Assembly: GCA_903813345.2 (NCBI GenBank)
Contig: CAIIXF020000010.1
Coordinates: 4,021,169 to 4,085,168 of the forward strand
Origin: Owenia fusiformis
Taxonomy: Eukaryota > Annelida > Polychaeta > Sabellida > Oweniidae
Direction of reading: 5' to 3'
Length of the DNA: 64,000 nt
Below, in pieces: positions 21,558 to 35,196 of this stretch. The notes beneath the pieces are model-generated. The model made no database searches. It was not told the DNA's origin and saw nothing but the letters and a program-made list of their open reading frames with translations. The first letter of the stretch is position 1. The number at the start of each line of letters is the position of its first letter. A program made the position numbers and the translations under genes.

Positions 21558-21839
21558 GGGCACTATAGAAGGGGATCATATAAAAGCACGATCTATTTCA
21601 CAACGCCTTTAACTTTTGTTCTTCAACTGTTGCCCTTTGTGCATTTCAAAAATAAAATATCTTAATCTGATTTGTTCCACCTTTCTTTTCGCTCAGTTCT
21701 GCAATATTATGTCCATATGTTGTTTAGGATTATGTCATTTGCGAAATAGCTGTAAGACATTATGAGAATGAATATGGGAGTTTCCACGATAATGTTGTTC
21801 ACATGATTTTATACACATACCTGCATAACAATCAGAGAC

Positions 21840-22502
21840 AGAAGTCTTAATATTGTCCAATAAAAAATAAGAATCTAACATTTAATGATAACAAAAGGAT
21901 TAATTGCTTAGTTCTCTTTGTTTTAGTCTTTGTTTTCTTAAATGCGGAAGTGTACCAACATCACCTAGATTACATAAGAGATCATCTAACAGTCTAAAAT
22001 TGCTTTTAATTGCAAGTTAATGCATTCCGACCAAAATTTGTATACCTGTAATTGGGGGGGGGGGGGCGATGTTACATCACATAACCACAACGTTCATATA
22101 GAAATATACAATAAGCATGTCCGTATAAAAGCTAAAATTATAAAAACTCATTTCATGGAAGCCTCAAGTTATGAAAAACAATGCTAAACACTCAAACAAA
22201 TCGACTTGATTACCTTTGAAAACTTCTTGAGAGGAAATGGACAAGTGTATTTTTCTAACTCATTAGAACGTCTGTCTGATTGAAATACTATTTTTTAAAT
22301 ACAAACATAAATGATTTAATCTTGGTCAGAAGTCTGAACATTGTCCAACAAAATAATAAGAATCTAACATTTAATGATTACAAAAGGATTAATTGCTATA
22401 TAGTCTTTGTCTTAGTCTTTGTTTTTCTAACGGCGGAAGTGTACCAACATCACCTTGATTACAGAAGAGATCATCTAACAGTCTAAAATTGCTTTTAATT
22501 CC
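21840..22502. repeat. direct duplication, two copies of about 175 bp
   Basis: Copies at about 21840-22013 and 22324-22502 share AAGAATCTAACATTTAATGA, CAAAAGGATTAATTGCT and GAGATCATCTAACAGTCTAA. The 310 bp between them includes a G run near 22057. An old local duplication or the two sides of an unrecognised element. Confidence 0.75.
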
Positions 22503-24640
22503 CGGGTTTTAATTACATTTTATGTATAGACTTTTTTGCCTCTATTCTCATTTTTAAACCTGTTTCTGTTTGCTTATTTAACAATTGTGATAAATTATTC
22601 AGTTAGTGTCGAAATCAAAACAATTTTCTACATTATAGTCCCCTCCTCTTTCACTGACTAAATATTAAAATAAGCCAGTCTGATTGCGAATTTACAAATC
22701 CTGTAAAAGTAGCTCCAAACCGCTTTTTAATCAGAGAAAACAATAAGTTAATTCATCTGATTGCGAAAATACGAATCAACCTGATTATCTGATCTCCATG
22801 CTATTTGATTCGTGCATTATCTACAAGTCAGTCGGGCAAGGGTGAAATTATTTCATTTGAAAACAGAAATAAATATCAGAACCCCTCTAGCATAACTATT
22901 CGGAAGAAATTCATACAAAAAATAAGGTACACAACTGATGAAGGGTCGCACACAATGCACGCACCCCTCTCCTCCTCCTCCGTGTTTGCCCACACACGAC
23001 CATATTTGACAATTTTTCTAAAAGCGTTTTCCCCGGGAATATAGGTGTAGCGGTTGCCAGAAGTCGCACAGCTTGGGAGTCAGGGTATCCTGATCCATGC
23101 CTCAATGCCTGACGGGTCTGATATTTAGAGGGGGCGCAAGAATTATTAGGGGGCGGGGTAAACGTGAAAGTTGCCAAAATATCCATAGGCGTAGCCAGGA
23201 GGGGGGGGGGTGCGATATCAATAGGCGTTATATATGCTTTAATGTTTTATTTATCATGATGCTTTTATGTAGGCTATTAATTACAGTTCTTTTTGCAATA
23301 TAAAACTGGTATGCTTATGCAAATTCCGATTGGACTAATATAAAGGGATATTGTTTCATTATGTGGACTTGAGAAAGTCCGACATACTCATTGCTTTCAA
23401 CCCAAAACTTAAAATAGGAAGTTATCAAGATCCCAAGAACACGATCGCTACTTAAACAATACGTTTGTAAAATCCCGGCGATCGAAATGCAATCAAACTT
23501 TCGCAATCAGGTGCCTAATTAGTCTTTTGATCTCTAAAGTTTTACGACTGAACGTTTCAATGAACTCGTGAGAAGCAAACGCAATCATCATATAAACATT
23601 TTTCTAGTAAATCTAAAATAGAGTAAAACCCAGGGAAAAAGATCGCGTGTTCATAGGAATTAGGCATATTTCAATTTTGAAATAACAAAAGTCAGTCTCG
23701 GAAGAATTTTCCAAGCATTTCCTGCTTCGATGCGTTTTTATTGCAAGGGCCGTTTAGCGCCGATATGAATTCATTATAGGGCATTAGGGTTGTGCTTTAT
23801 TTGTTTTATTTATATAAATGTTATAAAATGTGTACGCCACTTTAATGAATTATTTTTAGGGTGACAATGCATATTTGATTTTTCCCTCTAAACGTTTAAA
23901 ATTCATCTTTATACTTTTCTTAGTTTGCTTCAATAAAATCAACATTGGATTCCAGACAGTTATCAAATTCTCAGACATTTGATTAACAGATATTTGTACT
24001 TCCTTTGACCAGTGGTGCTGGTGTGACTGAGATTCGAATCTAATCTGTTTCATTTTTATGTAAATTGAGAGGAATAAAGTTTTATTTTAAGCGTTTTAAC
24101 AATCTTAACGTTTGGCGTGCAGCTCAACTAAATACACAATCAAAGGTCAAATACAGAAATAAGAACATGCCTTTTATTTGTTTTTCAAGCTCGAGCAATA
24201 TCCCCGTTATAAAACCAAAATAACTGCGGTTAGGTACCATATCTTGATTACAGTAAAGACAGGCCATCTCATTCTGGTATGCCAGAGCCACTCTTATCTG
24301 CCGATTGTGGAAGGATAAAGACAAAGGGGTCGCGGCTATCGCGATGAGGCCGTCTTATTTCTAGGAATTATTTCTGCCTCTCATTCCTAAAACCGGCTTC
24401 GTTAAACAGTGCCAAAATATATAAGTCGGAGCCAAAAACAAGACTATTTTTATATTTAAATCCCCTCACCTTGTCAATGTCTATGCCTGCATCTGGTTTT
24501 CCCACCTTTGGGAGGGAGCCAATATACACATAGATTACTTACTGGCCATGGACAGGGGGGGGGGGCACAGAAACGAATATTCTGGGGTCATAAGGGATAC
24601 TTGGGGAAGGGGAGGGGTGGTGGTTAATAGTGAAGTCCGG
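22503..24640. other. intergenic, no gene recognised
   Basis: Short ORFs only. It contains a fragment of the GGCGTAGCCAGG family near 23184-23230 and a neighbouring G/C-rich patch (22960-23180) that may be further transposon debris. Confidence 0.45.
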
Positions 24641-24659
24641 GAGTGAAGTTAAGGGGTAC

Positions 24660-24965
24660 TGAAATCTTTCTTTTGATATTTAGTGCTTGAATGGAGACTT
24701 GTTTCCACTCCCCGCATTCTAGTAGAATTTAAATATTTGATCCAAAGGAGTTATTTTAAATCAAACTTGCATTCCGAGTAATTAACACTCCAAGGATTGT
24801 ACCGCTTCACTATTGTCTAAGATAATTATAATGAATTCACGGGACACTATAGTCTTCCTTTTAAACTTTAGTGGTTGGATGGAGACTTGTTTCCCCACCC
24901 CGTACACTAGTAAATTTGTAAATTTTAAATATTTGATTTAGGGAGGTATTTGCAATCCAACTCTG
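24660..24965. repeat. direct duplication, two diverged copies
   Basis: Blocks near 24660-24770 and 24850-24965 share ATGGAGACTTGTTTCC, CTAGTAAATTT-like and TTTAAATATTTGAT strings, about 185 bp apart. Confidence 0.6.
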
Positions 24966-27900
24966 ATGATGCAAGACTAGTCAGCCAAGACTAAATTATG
25001 AACTTATTATCATTTAGACTATTGAGTTCATTAAATTATAATTCCATAGATATCATATTTAATCCTGTCAACACAATAATGGTATTAATTGGCATGATAT
25101 GTAGTCAGAGACGGTTTAAAAAGTTGTTTAGATTAATGATAGTATTAGGAAAAATCCTAACTCAAAGTTTTTGTTCTCTCGCAATACAGAGCAAACCACT
25201 CGCCGGGCAAGCATTCTTTAAAAACGTGAAGTTTTCACCATGTTGAGCAGTTTTGAAAATTGTCCAATTTGAACCATCGCCTTGTATATTTCTGTAACTG
25301 CCCCCCCCCCTCTTGACACTCGAGTGTAAGAATCATTTCCACACTGTCAATGGTTTTACAAAATAGTTCATGTCAGGAAGGGGGAGGGGTGAGTGTGGAG
25401 AACAATCACTGACTGCGATTTGTATGATTGAACATTATACACTTATCATCAATTCGTAAAGAATAGTTTTAAAATAAACAGCTTGTTTTATGTTATGATT
25501 GGAGTGATGTATGCATAGAAGAATGACACTGGTTTTGAAATATCTTAATTATCCCATTGAATGGAGCCATCCGTCCCTCTGTCCATTCTTAACTCATACT
25601 AGTGGACTGATTTGATTTAAAGGAGAAGTCTCGGTGTAGAACGTGTACACACTAATGGGAACGAATTTCACTCATTTCTATTTAGGATTCGTTCATATAC
25701 TAGCGGGGCTTTAGAGCATTTACAAACGCACGAATTGTATTGTTTTAAGGCAACTTTTATGATATATAATCATTGTATTTAAAGCTGATTAATTTTAGAT
25801 AATATTCGGTTCAATTTTACAAATAATGAATAGTATACAGTATATCGAAAAATGTACAATGATTTACATTAAATTGCGCAGACTGCAAACAATGTACATG
25901 GTTGGCGAATTTGCATGCGCGTTCTTGATAATAAGAATTAAAGGTTGAACTTAAAAATCAAACATTTTCTTTTTTAAACATAATAAATCTTTAAATCAAG
26001 AAAATAAAAATAAGATTGATGATTGAACTTTTCATAGTCAACTGCGACTGTGTCGACGCATGTTTATTTACTTAGCTAATTAGAGATGTAAAATTGTTAA
26101 TGGCCGCAACGGATAATACGTACATGTAAGCTGTTCGGATAAGACATTTCTATATGATTAATAACAAATCCCGGGCAGAATATTATTCAACAGTACCTGA
26201 TCTTATCAGTTATTATTCAATTTGGATAATAAATCTATTATCTCGTCGTATTGATGTTTATTATATAGTGTTTCTCGTTGTGAAGAATATAGACGAATGA
26301 TATTAAAATATTTCAGGCTAGCCAACACAACAAAACACGAAGTAAACTAACTAAAAAAAGGTTAAATTAAATATAATTCTAATTACACAATTGCTAAAGC
26401 TAGCAGTGAATGAAATCAAACTATTCTGAAAGAAACATAACTAAAAGAAACATAACTATTCGTACTTACATTTAACTAAAGCAAGACGCTTAACTATTTC
26501 CGTACAAACTAAACTTCCAAGGTCCCCTTACACTTAAACACTGTATAACTTTGTGTATTAGCTTTTGTCAAAATCCGAACAATATCAGCTTTAAATTCCA
26601 CAATAATATAGCCACAAAGCTGTTTTAACAAAATTTCTTATAAGCTGCTTAACTAATACAAAATCCTTTTAAAGTTCAAATACTAGTAATGCAAATGGTT
26701 TATGTTTTCCAAGTGAATGGTTACAAATTATGGGTGGGTTATAAATACACTTAGTGATCTTATTACTGGTTGTGTCATGCCATAGAGGGGGCTGAATCAG
26801 CCAAGTATAAAGGGGCGTCCTCGTGTCAACTTTACTCTAAATCTGCACAATAATTGCGTTATTATGTTTTTATAAACATTTAGGTGATTTTAAAATACAG
26901 GAGATTATAACTTCACGTTTTTAATCTTTGCATTCGACTTACTCTCTTAAAAGGGATAGTTTCGTCTTCATTATCCAGTACAAGAGAAACCTCTCTGAAC
27001 TGTGGAATTGTCTAAACTATTCAGAGTTTAGAAGTAAACCCAGGGTTCAAGGCGGAATTTGTCAGTCTAACCAAGAATAATCTGAAATCTACAAGTTAGT
27101 ATTTTCAAACATATTCTTTCGGAAACAAATCCACGTTTTTCGATGACTTGGCTTTTAGCTACGTGTGCTTTAGGCTATATAGTGGTAATTCTGACTAGGG
27201 TAGCATCTCATAGGTTGTTTGGATCAAAATATATCGCTCTTCTTCACCATTGCTCCTCGAGGAGTATACCGATGCAAATGTATTTTGCGAAATACGAATC
27301 AAAACTGAGTAGACCTATGACTGATTTTAGAACCCTTCATTCAAAGGTCTTCATTTATTAATTCCTTGGGTGTTCTCATGCCTTATACGTTACTGTTACC
27401 TCCATATACTAAAACCTGTTTTTTTCGGTCACGATAATTACAAATAATGCATAAAAGAAAAAAATCTAATGGACATTTAAATCTTTGTGTGTTATAGGTT
27501 AGACCGGTCAATATGTTAATAACATATCTATGTGTTTTGTGTTGTTCCTCTGCTCTCAAGGGATGTATACATCCCTGCGTGTCATAAGGTAATTTACAAC
27601 TTATTCTTATACAGTGTAATTAAAGATGATGAAAACCGACAGGTTTTTAATGACATAGTAGCCAGTTGTCATAATGGCTAATCAAGACGCTAGTGCATGT
27701 GAAACAGATAAAGCAGGGGATGAAAATACACCGGGTGATTGGTCAAGAGGAACGTCGCTAATTATCTATTTTTAACATGCTAAAAGCATGACATTTCAAC
27801 ATTCATATACTTTCAGTCGACTGGCAAAAGTTCTAACTTCAGAAAAACAAAGAGTAAATTATGTATGTTTGTGACTACCCTATTTATCTCAATTGACTCT

Positions 27901-28550
27901 TAAAGTCAAAACTGATAGATGCGTGCACAAATCTAGAAATAAATCCTTCCAGATATACCTATCTATTTACTATTTTGACTGCAGAAAAATACACAAGCCA
28001 TAAATTGACATATTAAATAATTCAATATTTTCACGTTTGAGTCAAAGGTGAAGCCAGGAATATCAGCTTTTTGCGTGATATTTCAATAATCAATATGATA
28101 TGTCTAGCTACCCTGATCCCATTTCTTAATAAAAGTTATAGATTTTGCTTGTGGGTATTTGCGTTAAATCTATGTATATTTGATCTAGCTGTTCATATAT
28201 GTGTAGCAATCAACTACAAACACACGTACAAACAACGTCCACAATCGCAAAACGGGAAATATGTATTCTATTGGAACATGGCAATATCAAAATGCCCTTG
28301 AAATGCAAGTTAACAAAAAGCAAAAAAATCACATGACAATATTGCAACTCCATGGCTACTTTAAAATGAAATATAATGCGGATAATAAGTTTTCAATTCT
28401 TCGTCAGTATTACGTACAGTAGAATTTTAAATGTTTGGAACTACTTTGAATTTAAAAAATAAGCAATCAAATGACTATATTGCAAATAGAAACATATGTA
28501 CCTGTTCTAACTTTTGTATATTTCAGATAGTATTATGTATAATGTGCAGT
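24966..28550. other. long gene-poor stretch
   Basis: AT-rich with scattered short ORFs (the longest about 82 codons) that show no recognisable domain, splice context or codon signature. Poly-C and poly-G runs occur near 25300 and 25380. Nothing supportable as a gene. Confidence 0.45.
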
Positions 28551-28552
28551 AA

Positions 28553-28647
28553 AGCTGTGGCCTTTTGTAATTTAGGGAGTTTCAGCCATGTTAATTTTTC
28601 TGAAAATAACATGGCAGAGAAGCATCAAAATATAAGAGGCCACAGAT
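28553..28647. repeat. small hairpin repeat
   Basis: Arms CTGTGGCCTTTTGTAATTTA and the roughly inverse AAATATAAGAGGCCACAG, with inner arms CAGCCATGTTA and TAACATGGCAG. About 95 bp. Confidence 0.55.
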
Positions 28648-29057
28648 ATGATAGCTAAAATACGAAACAAACTAAAATATACAAAAGTTAGGACATTAGT
28701 CAAAATGAAGGGGTCAGTAACAATCCCATTATATTTTTTATAAAACAGCTCAACATTTTGACAAATGTACTCTGTATGGAAAATATGAAACGGGGGCAAC
28801 ATAACCCATGTTTTCTTATCATTTTAATAACATAAACATCACACGGTGTCAGCGCGTATCTTGTTTTTGGAGTAACTAAACTTGCAAAATACTTCAAGGG
28901 TACAAATAAATAAAAAATAAATCTCGACATGTCGCACACAGGAGTTGTGTATTAGCTAGAGTGTATGACTGCCCTAATGACGATTCAACATGAAGTGTCA
29001 TTTTTGTGTAAATGGTAGTAGGATGTGCAGCTTACAAATGGCTGTAATGCACGAATC

Positions 29058-29425
29058 TGAGGTAGCATTTGCGAATGCAACTGCCGGCTGACGGCTTGAG
29101 CTTCAACTAATAAATAATCTGCATAAATTAAACTCGTCATTTTGAAAGTGAAATAACGATCAAACCGTCAGCAAACTAACATTGATCACTTATCACATGC
29201 CTTTTTATAGATCGATTGATATTAATAAAGCCGCTTGGTTGAATTACAGCGATCAGATCGCAAGTCAGAAGGCAGATTAAACCGTTATTTTGGTCAGCGA
29301 TCGAGTTGCTAACAGCTATCGGAATGCATGCCAGGTTGTACCCATACTATTCATATTTAAATGTCTTCCCCAAAATTGCAATCAAACCGGCACCCGGCAG
29401 TTGTATTCGCGAATGCCACCTCATA
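29058..29425. repeat. spaced inverted repeat, 30-bp arms
   Basis: TGAGGTAGCATTTGCGAATG with AACTGCCGG on the left is matched inversely by CCGGCAGTTGTATTCGCGAA with TGCCACCTCA on the right. About 300 bp separate the arms. Homology outside the arms is weak. Confidence 0.5.
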
Positions 29426-32413
29426 CTTCACATATTTTGTTGTAAAATTCAATTTGGTACAGGTAGTCTACATTTCTGTCAAAATGAACGTCATTTCATT
29501 TGGTCCAGTGCCAAATCTTGTTTAAATTCTTTTTTGTGTGACATTTGCGTTTCTAAGTAATAATATTAAAAACATGAGCCAATGCATAGAACAAAGTGTC
29601 AGTAACCTTTTTGGAAATCGGGATATCCTAATGATTGTACTGGACCTTTGAATAAAAAGACCTTGAAATCGGGTATTAATTTTATTGGATGTGAAGGTAT
29701 GGGAACCTTTAGACCGGACCTCCTACCCTTTTACACCGGTTAGATTGCATACTTCAATATAGTCTGGCTTCTAAAGCCCTCTGGAGCCCCCCCCCCAAAA
29801 AAAAAAACTATACATCTCCCCACAAGTGTTATGTTGTGTTGGTGAATAAGATAGGGGGGTCCATAGTCTTAAAGCAGGAGTAACTCCAATAATACAGCAG
29901 TGTCTATCAATGCGCCCTTATTTGAAAAGATCTCTTGAATATATATCAACACAATAAGCATTGCTTCCATAAGGAAAACACACCCATCACGTATATAATA
30001 ATACTTTATGTTAAGCTCTACGGCAGAGACGATCGACTAATTAATCCGTTCTGAAGTTTAATGAATAATTTAAGTGAAGCACGATGGTGGAAATGCGACA
30101 ATGATCTGAACGTTTCTGTTGACTTTGCGATGTAATGCAATCAAATAAGCAAGGTATTCAAATGACCCGCCTTATAACATATAGCTTTAATTTGTGTTAT
30201 CCCACTTGTTGACTGAAGGGGTTATTTCATCAGCACAACTCGTAAATTCAACGTTATTTCAATGACTTTTTCATTCTAGGATACATGGGATAATCCATAT
30301 TTAATGGAATACAGTGGGCTATGTAGGCAATATAGAGTTCTAAGATATGTACTATGCAGACACATATTAAACAGTTTGAATGACATAAATTCACATCTAA
30401 ATATTGAACAAAATTTAATATTACCAATACCAATACCAATATCAACGAAAAGAATACCAATAACCAATAACAATAACAATAGAAATTCGATATGTTTCTC
30501 CCGTACCCCAGTGAAATGGACATCAATACTAACACCAATATGGCCAAGGTCGGATTTGCAATCTCTACATTTGCCTTTATAATGATAATCCGCGCGATGC
30601 TTATTACTCATATGACAACCAAGATATTGCCATCTTTCATCCTAAAAAGTATCAAACGTGCAGGATGAGTTTACCCTATATCTTATGTATTCGTTAAAAT
30701 ACTTTCGTATCCCAAAACATTAATTTTTGGGCTTTTGTCCTTCCCCCAACGCAGTCGGCAGTGGTTAGTTCTTAGTAACGTTAGAGTGCTAAATCAAACG
30801 AAAGCGAATGGTGCTCGTGTACTTTTGTCCACGTATAGTAGTGTAAAACAAATCTGTTTTGGAACAGGCATTGCTGTCAGGAACAAGTCGGCCAATTTAT
30901 TTAAAAAAAACTTAGTTGATAGTTGCCAAACCATGCTTATTCAGGAAGCACTTCAATCGCTTCAATTGTTTAACTGGAAAAAAACGTTAACCAATGCACT
31001 GTTTGGACAGTAGAAATACAAATGAACGTTTAACATCTTGAGACGGCGTAAAGTATCTTGTATTTGACAAGCTCGGTGTCAACATTGTAGGTATTATATG
31101 TTCTTATTGGGATAATGTTGTTGGTTTAGAAACCATCCTATCCGGAAATGAGACCTAGATGCCATACAAAGTTCACGGCAGGTTGAAACGAATATTGATA
31201 ATGGACGAATTGATACTTGAGACTTTTGATACTTTGTAAACGTGTGTTGTTTTTCAACCTAGTTCAATTGTTGCCTTATGCGCTTTCTTAAATCATTTCC
31301 ATATCTAAAGGCATGGCGTGTTATTTTAATGCTTCATGCAAATGTATCAGGCATTTTGGTTATTTAAAAAACATATTCAAGTTCTTGACACTTTTTGAAG
31401 ACATTTCAAGTTCATTTAACATTGGGTTCAATGGAAATTAAACCAGGCTGAAAATTTGAACTTTTTGGATATAACTTCAGATGTACATTATTTCAACTAA
31501 ACTATGTGTAAAAACACACCTCGATTCATCAGACGGTATTGCATATGACTGAAGGAACACATTGGTTAACATGGTTAAAACGGCCATCAAGCAGAATGAG
31601 AGACACATGAAGGCTTGATGTAAGACGCTTAACATTTAACGTGGCTAAACCTTTCGAAAAATCTAATTTCGGTCCATATAAAGAGAGCTTCAACTACAAT
31701 ATTTTATAATTCTTTGATAGAGTGGCTTATCCAAGGAGAATACAGGCCAAATCGAAATAACATTAATATATACAAGAGGGCCTGACAATTATGGTATTTA
31801 GGGTTATGGTGTAGAATTGTTAAATGTGAAATTCTTTAATTCGTTCACAATATTTAATTTGGCTCTGAAAATAAAATAAACTTTCTTTATTGATGAATGT
31901 GTGGAGTTTGAATCATATCAGAAGCGTTAACTTTTTTCTAAACAAATGTTTATCATTTGGTCATCTTTCCTAAGGGTTTCTCTAAATATCAAACTAGTAT
32001 CTCCATATCTAAGCTCTGTCCCTATGTTCCTTACATCACCATCTAGATGTAAATGTAGATATTCCATGAATGTTTGTGATCAGCAATATAGATGAGGAGA
32101 TAGTGTGCACAGGAATTGATGGAACAGATAATGTGAACATTATATGTGAATATATGTAAATGTCAAAACCATTATGTGTGCAGTAGCATCACTTTGTCAT
32201 GACTTTATATCAGTTTCGTTTCCTTTTTAATTGATAATTATTCTCCAAACGCAGGGTTAGAGATGTCATCTACCCTGTCCCTTCCTTCTTACTGAAATGG
32301 AAGATGACTCAACCCGCGGGGAATAAGTCACCCACTCCCTCTAAAATTCTCTATATTAAATATATAATATTGGCTACTCAACATAGAGGAATGGGTGACC
32401 TAGAGTACTACCA
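29426..32413. other. gene-poor stretch with simple repeats
   Basis: No supportable gene. It contains a C run followed by an A run near 29790 and an ACCAAT/AACAAT-type simple repeat near 30420-30480. Short ORFs around 30254-30611 are readings of that simple repeat. Confidence 0.45.
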
Positions 32414-32637
32414 ATGCAGGCCCGTAGCCAGGATTTGCCAAGGGGGGGGGGGTTCAGTTTTCAAAAATTTTCAGGGGGGGGTTCACGTTTGACAATTTTG
32501 GCCCAAATATGGCTAAAATCACTTGAGAAGTGCTCAAAATGGTGAAAAACTGCATGATTTTGAAATAATTTTTGGCCAGGGGGGGGGGGGGGTTCGCCCG
32601 AACCCTGCGAACCCCCCCCCCTGGCTACGGGCCTGCA
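32414..32637. mobile_element. short foldback element (GGCCCGTAGCCAGG family)
   Basis: Ends TGCAGGCCCGTAGCCAGG and CCTGGCTACGGGCCTGCA are perfect inverses, each followed inwards by a G/C run. About 224 bp, no coding capacity. Partial relatives at about 16012-16085, 17035-17110 and 42735-42860. Confidence 0.8.
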
Positions 32638-32678
32638 ATGGATCATGTATATGTACTAATGGAATCGGGATTTACGAT

Positions 32679-33056
32679 TTAAGGCTCAGCTGGAAAGTAA
32701 CATCTTGGTAAAAAATTGCTATACCTGCACATGTTATTTTCTGGTACAAAATTAAGTATGAAGGCATGTGTGTATTTCCTTGCTTTTTTCAGGAACGTAT
32801 CACTACACTGTCTACTTTTAGTAAACCTGGAAACAGGTCAATGGTAGCTCCTGTGTTGTCTGGAAACTTTGAAAGAAAATTTGGAAAAATAGAAAGTGTG
32901 AAACATTATTCTAGAAGAAGACAATGTAATGATACTTTCCTGAAAAAGCAAGGAAATTGATACATGCCTTCATACTTTATTTTGTACCAGAAAATAACAT
33001 GTGTATAGGTATAGCAATTTTTTTTACCAAAATGTTATTTTCCAGCTGTACCTTAA
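32679..33056. mobile_element. TTAA-flanked palindromic element
   Basis: TTAA at both borders. Ends GGCTCAGCTGGAAAGTAACA and TGTTATTTTCCAGCTGTACC (roughly inverse), with homology continuing inwards through TTGCTATACCTGCACATGTT and AAGTATGAAGGCATG. About 370 bp, non-coding. TTAA target sites are typical of piggyBac-type insertion. The family is not proven. Confidence 0.7.
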
Positions 33057-34852
33057 GAAAAGGTATGCTTATCAAGTATAAGTCCTAAACAATGCACGGG
33101 AATGCTCATAGAATTTCACTGATGACGAAAACCTGTGGGTAATATTGAGATTGAATAATTTGGAATGTCAACCCCCTCTCTTTCCCAGAGTGCAAGTCAA
33201 TTGAGGTGTCACATTCAAACTTCAGTACAGGTGACAGCCATTTGCGTGGATCACAATAAGTGTAATAGATTGTTGAAATACAATGGCGAGTAGAGTAATA
33301 GAATGTAATGAATGGTTGGACTTACCGAAATGTGTGGTCTTTTCCTCTAAAATAAATGATCTCACTAACTCCGATGAGAAAATGGTGTAAGTCCCAATGT
33401 GTGACTTTTCCTAGTTCGTATATTCTACAAGTCCGTAAGAAATGTTGTATATTGCTCTCAAGCCTCAATGTCAATATGCGTAGTGCTTATGGTCGAGCTG
33501 GCCACCTTTCTATGCACGTTATAAACACACTCTGGTATAAACAGTACATAGAATACACCCAAAACCTGTTCAAGCATTCATGCGATATTTCACCTATTGA
33601 GGTCCCATGTGTATAAATATGAATAGCATCGTATAAAGAGCTCGTGGGGTTTAGCCTTATTTAGCTATTTATAACAATGCGTGTTTAAATACCCCTTTTG
33701 TACGCTCAATAACCCAGATGCGAGTAGAAATAATCTTGATTTACGTCATTAAAAATTCAAAATTCAGTCAAAGTAATATCATATTTGAAATCTACATGTA
33801 AAATTACATCTAGAAATGTGGTTTTAAAAAGTGTTTATCAACGTTGAAAAATTAATTTTCTTTGAAAATGTGACTTCTAGCTCGGGGAGATTCACCATAG
33901 ACCCCATGCTATAAAATCACAAAAAATGAAATATCTTTTCTTTTAGTAGACAGATAATATTTTGCTTTACTGGACATATTTTCATTAGTATAAGTATTAG
34001 GCACATAAGGGTTATATGAAAATTGAACCACTTAAATTGATAGTATTCAAGTTTAAGGGAACTTTCTTATATACCTGCCATGTTAATTGACCCGAATCAG
34101 CCACCTGGTGATGAAACTGGTAACTACCTACTCGCATTTGGGTAATTGGCTTAGAATGTTTAGTATAATGTATGCGCAGAGAACGATCAGTGTAAATTAG
34201 GAGCTTGCACCGTAATGTCCCCCTGTTTTGGCTCTGTGTTGACAGATTTGCCCGTATGAAACACACTGTTTACGTGAATGGTACACTGTATATTATAAAC
34301 ATGGTCCCTATCGAGAATCAACAGATAGAGCTGTGTGATCGTCTTGCCAAATCCACTATAATTCCAAGAAAATGGTAGATTTGGATATGTACAATCTAGC
34401 AGATTGTTCCCTTTGCCTCAATAGCCGACATCATTTTAATGACGCTCATTATGAGCCCTACACGGGGCACGATGATCAATGAGGGTCTATTATTACATAT
34501 CATTTAATGCAAATGAAAAAATGTATTGGGCCTCCTCAGCTATGCGTAGAACGTAATTTTACCACAGCTTAAATGAGAATTGTAAGCATACATTTTACCT
34601 CTTCATTTTTATTTGACTTAATTTGCACCTCAATTAAGGATTACAGGATGACATTGGACAAATGTACATTTATCTGATCCAACCCCATCCGGTTCAGGTA
34701 TTTTATCACAGTCGACCTCTATATGGACGTCGTTGCTAAATGAAACAAAGTTTCCCCAGAGTTTATTGTTGCAACCCCCGATGGTATCAATAAATTATGC
34801 TGCCTGGCGATACCTTCAGTAATTCAATTTCGTAAGACGTGCATTTAAAAGC
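33057..34852. other. intergenic, no gene recognised
   Basis: AT-rich with short unsupported ORFs only. Confidence 0.45.
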
Positions 34853-34933
34853 TACCCTGCTCGCAGAGTCTATAGTTAAAAACGAAGACGAAGCTCTCTC
34901 TTAAGATGTGAAGTCGAACGAATGCAAAGGGTA
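34853..34933. mobile_element. tiny TACCCT...AGGGTA element, copy 4
   Basis: An 81-bp copy from TACCCTGCTCGCAGAGTCTA to GAATGCAAAGGGTA, 110 bp before the palindromic element at 35044. Confidence 0.7.
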
Positions 34934-35043
34934 TTTAAAAGCCAATTCACATATAGATACATAAATATTTGGAGTTTAAATTGGAGTTCATACTCGCTTA
35001 ACAGTTAGTTTGAATTTCAATCGTAAAACCATCATAGCTTGGT

Positions 35044-35196
35044 AATGCCTTGGTCACATTTGCTCCGATTTTCACTACGGTGCCCGGCATAATGCCTGGG
35101 TCACATTTGTTCCGATCCATCGGCCGCCGCCCGGCAAATTGAGTGTTTTGTTCAATATCGTACTCAATCGGCCGGGCGCCGTAGTAACCAAGGCAT
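35044..35196. mobile_element. palindromic transposon (TGCCTNGGTCACATTTG family), copy 3, nested
   Basis: A partial left end (ATGCCTTGGTCACATTTGCT to GCCCGGCA, 35044-35090) runs straight into a second start (ATGCCTGGGTCACATTTG, from 35091), which is followed by the usual inner arms and the right end ACCAAGGCAT. It looks like one copy inserted in, or recombined with, another. Confidence 0.7.

Noticed and set aside
30254-30611. Overlapping ORFs on both strands
   Set aside because: Produced by an ACCAAT/AACAAT simple repeat; no coding signal.
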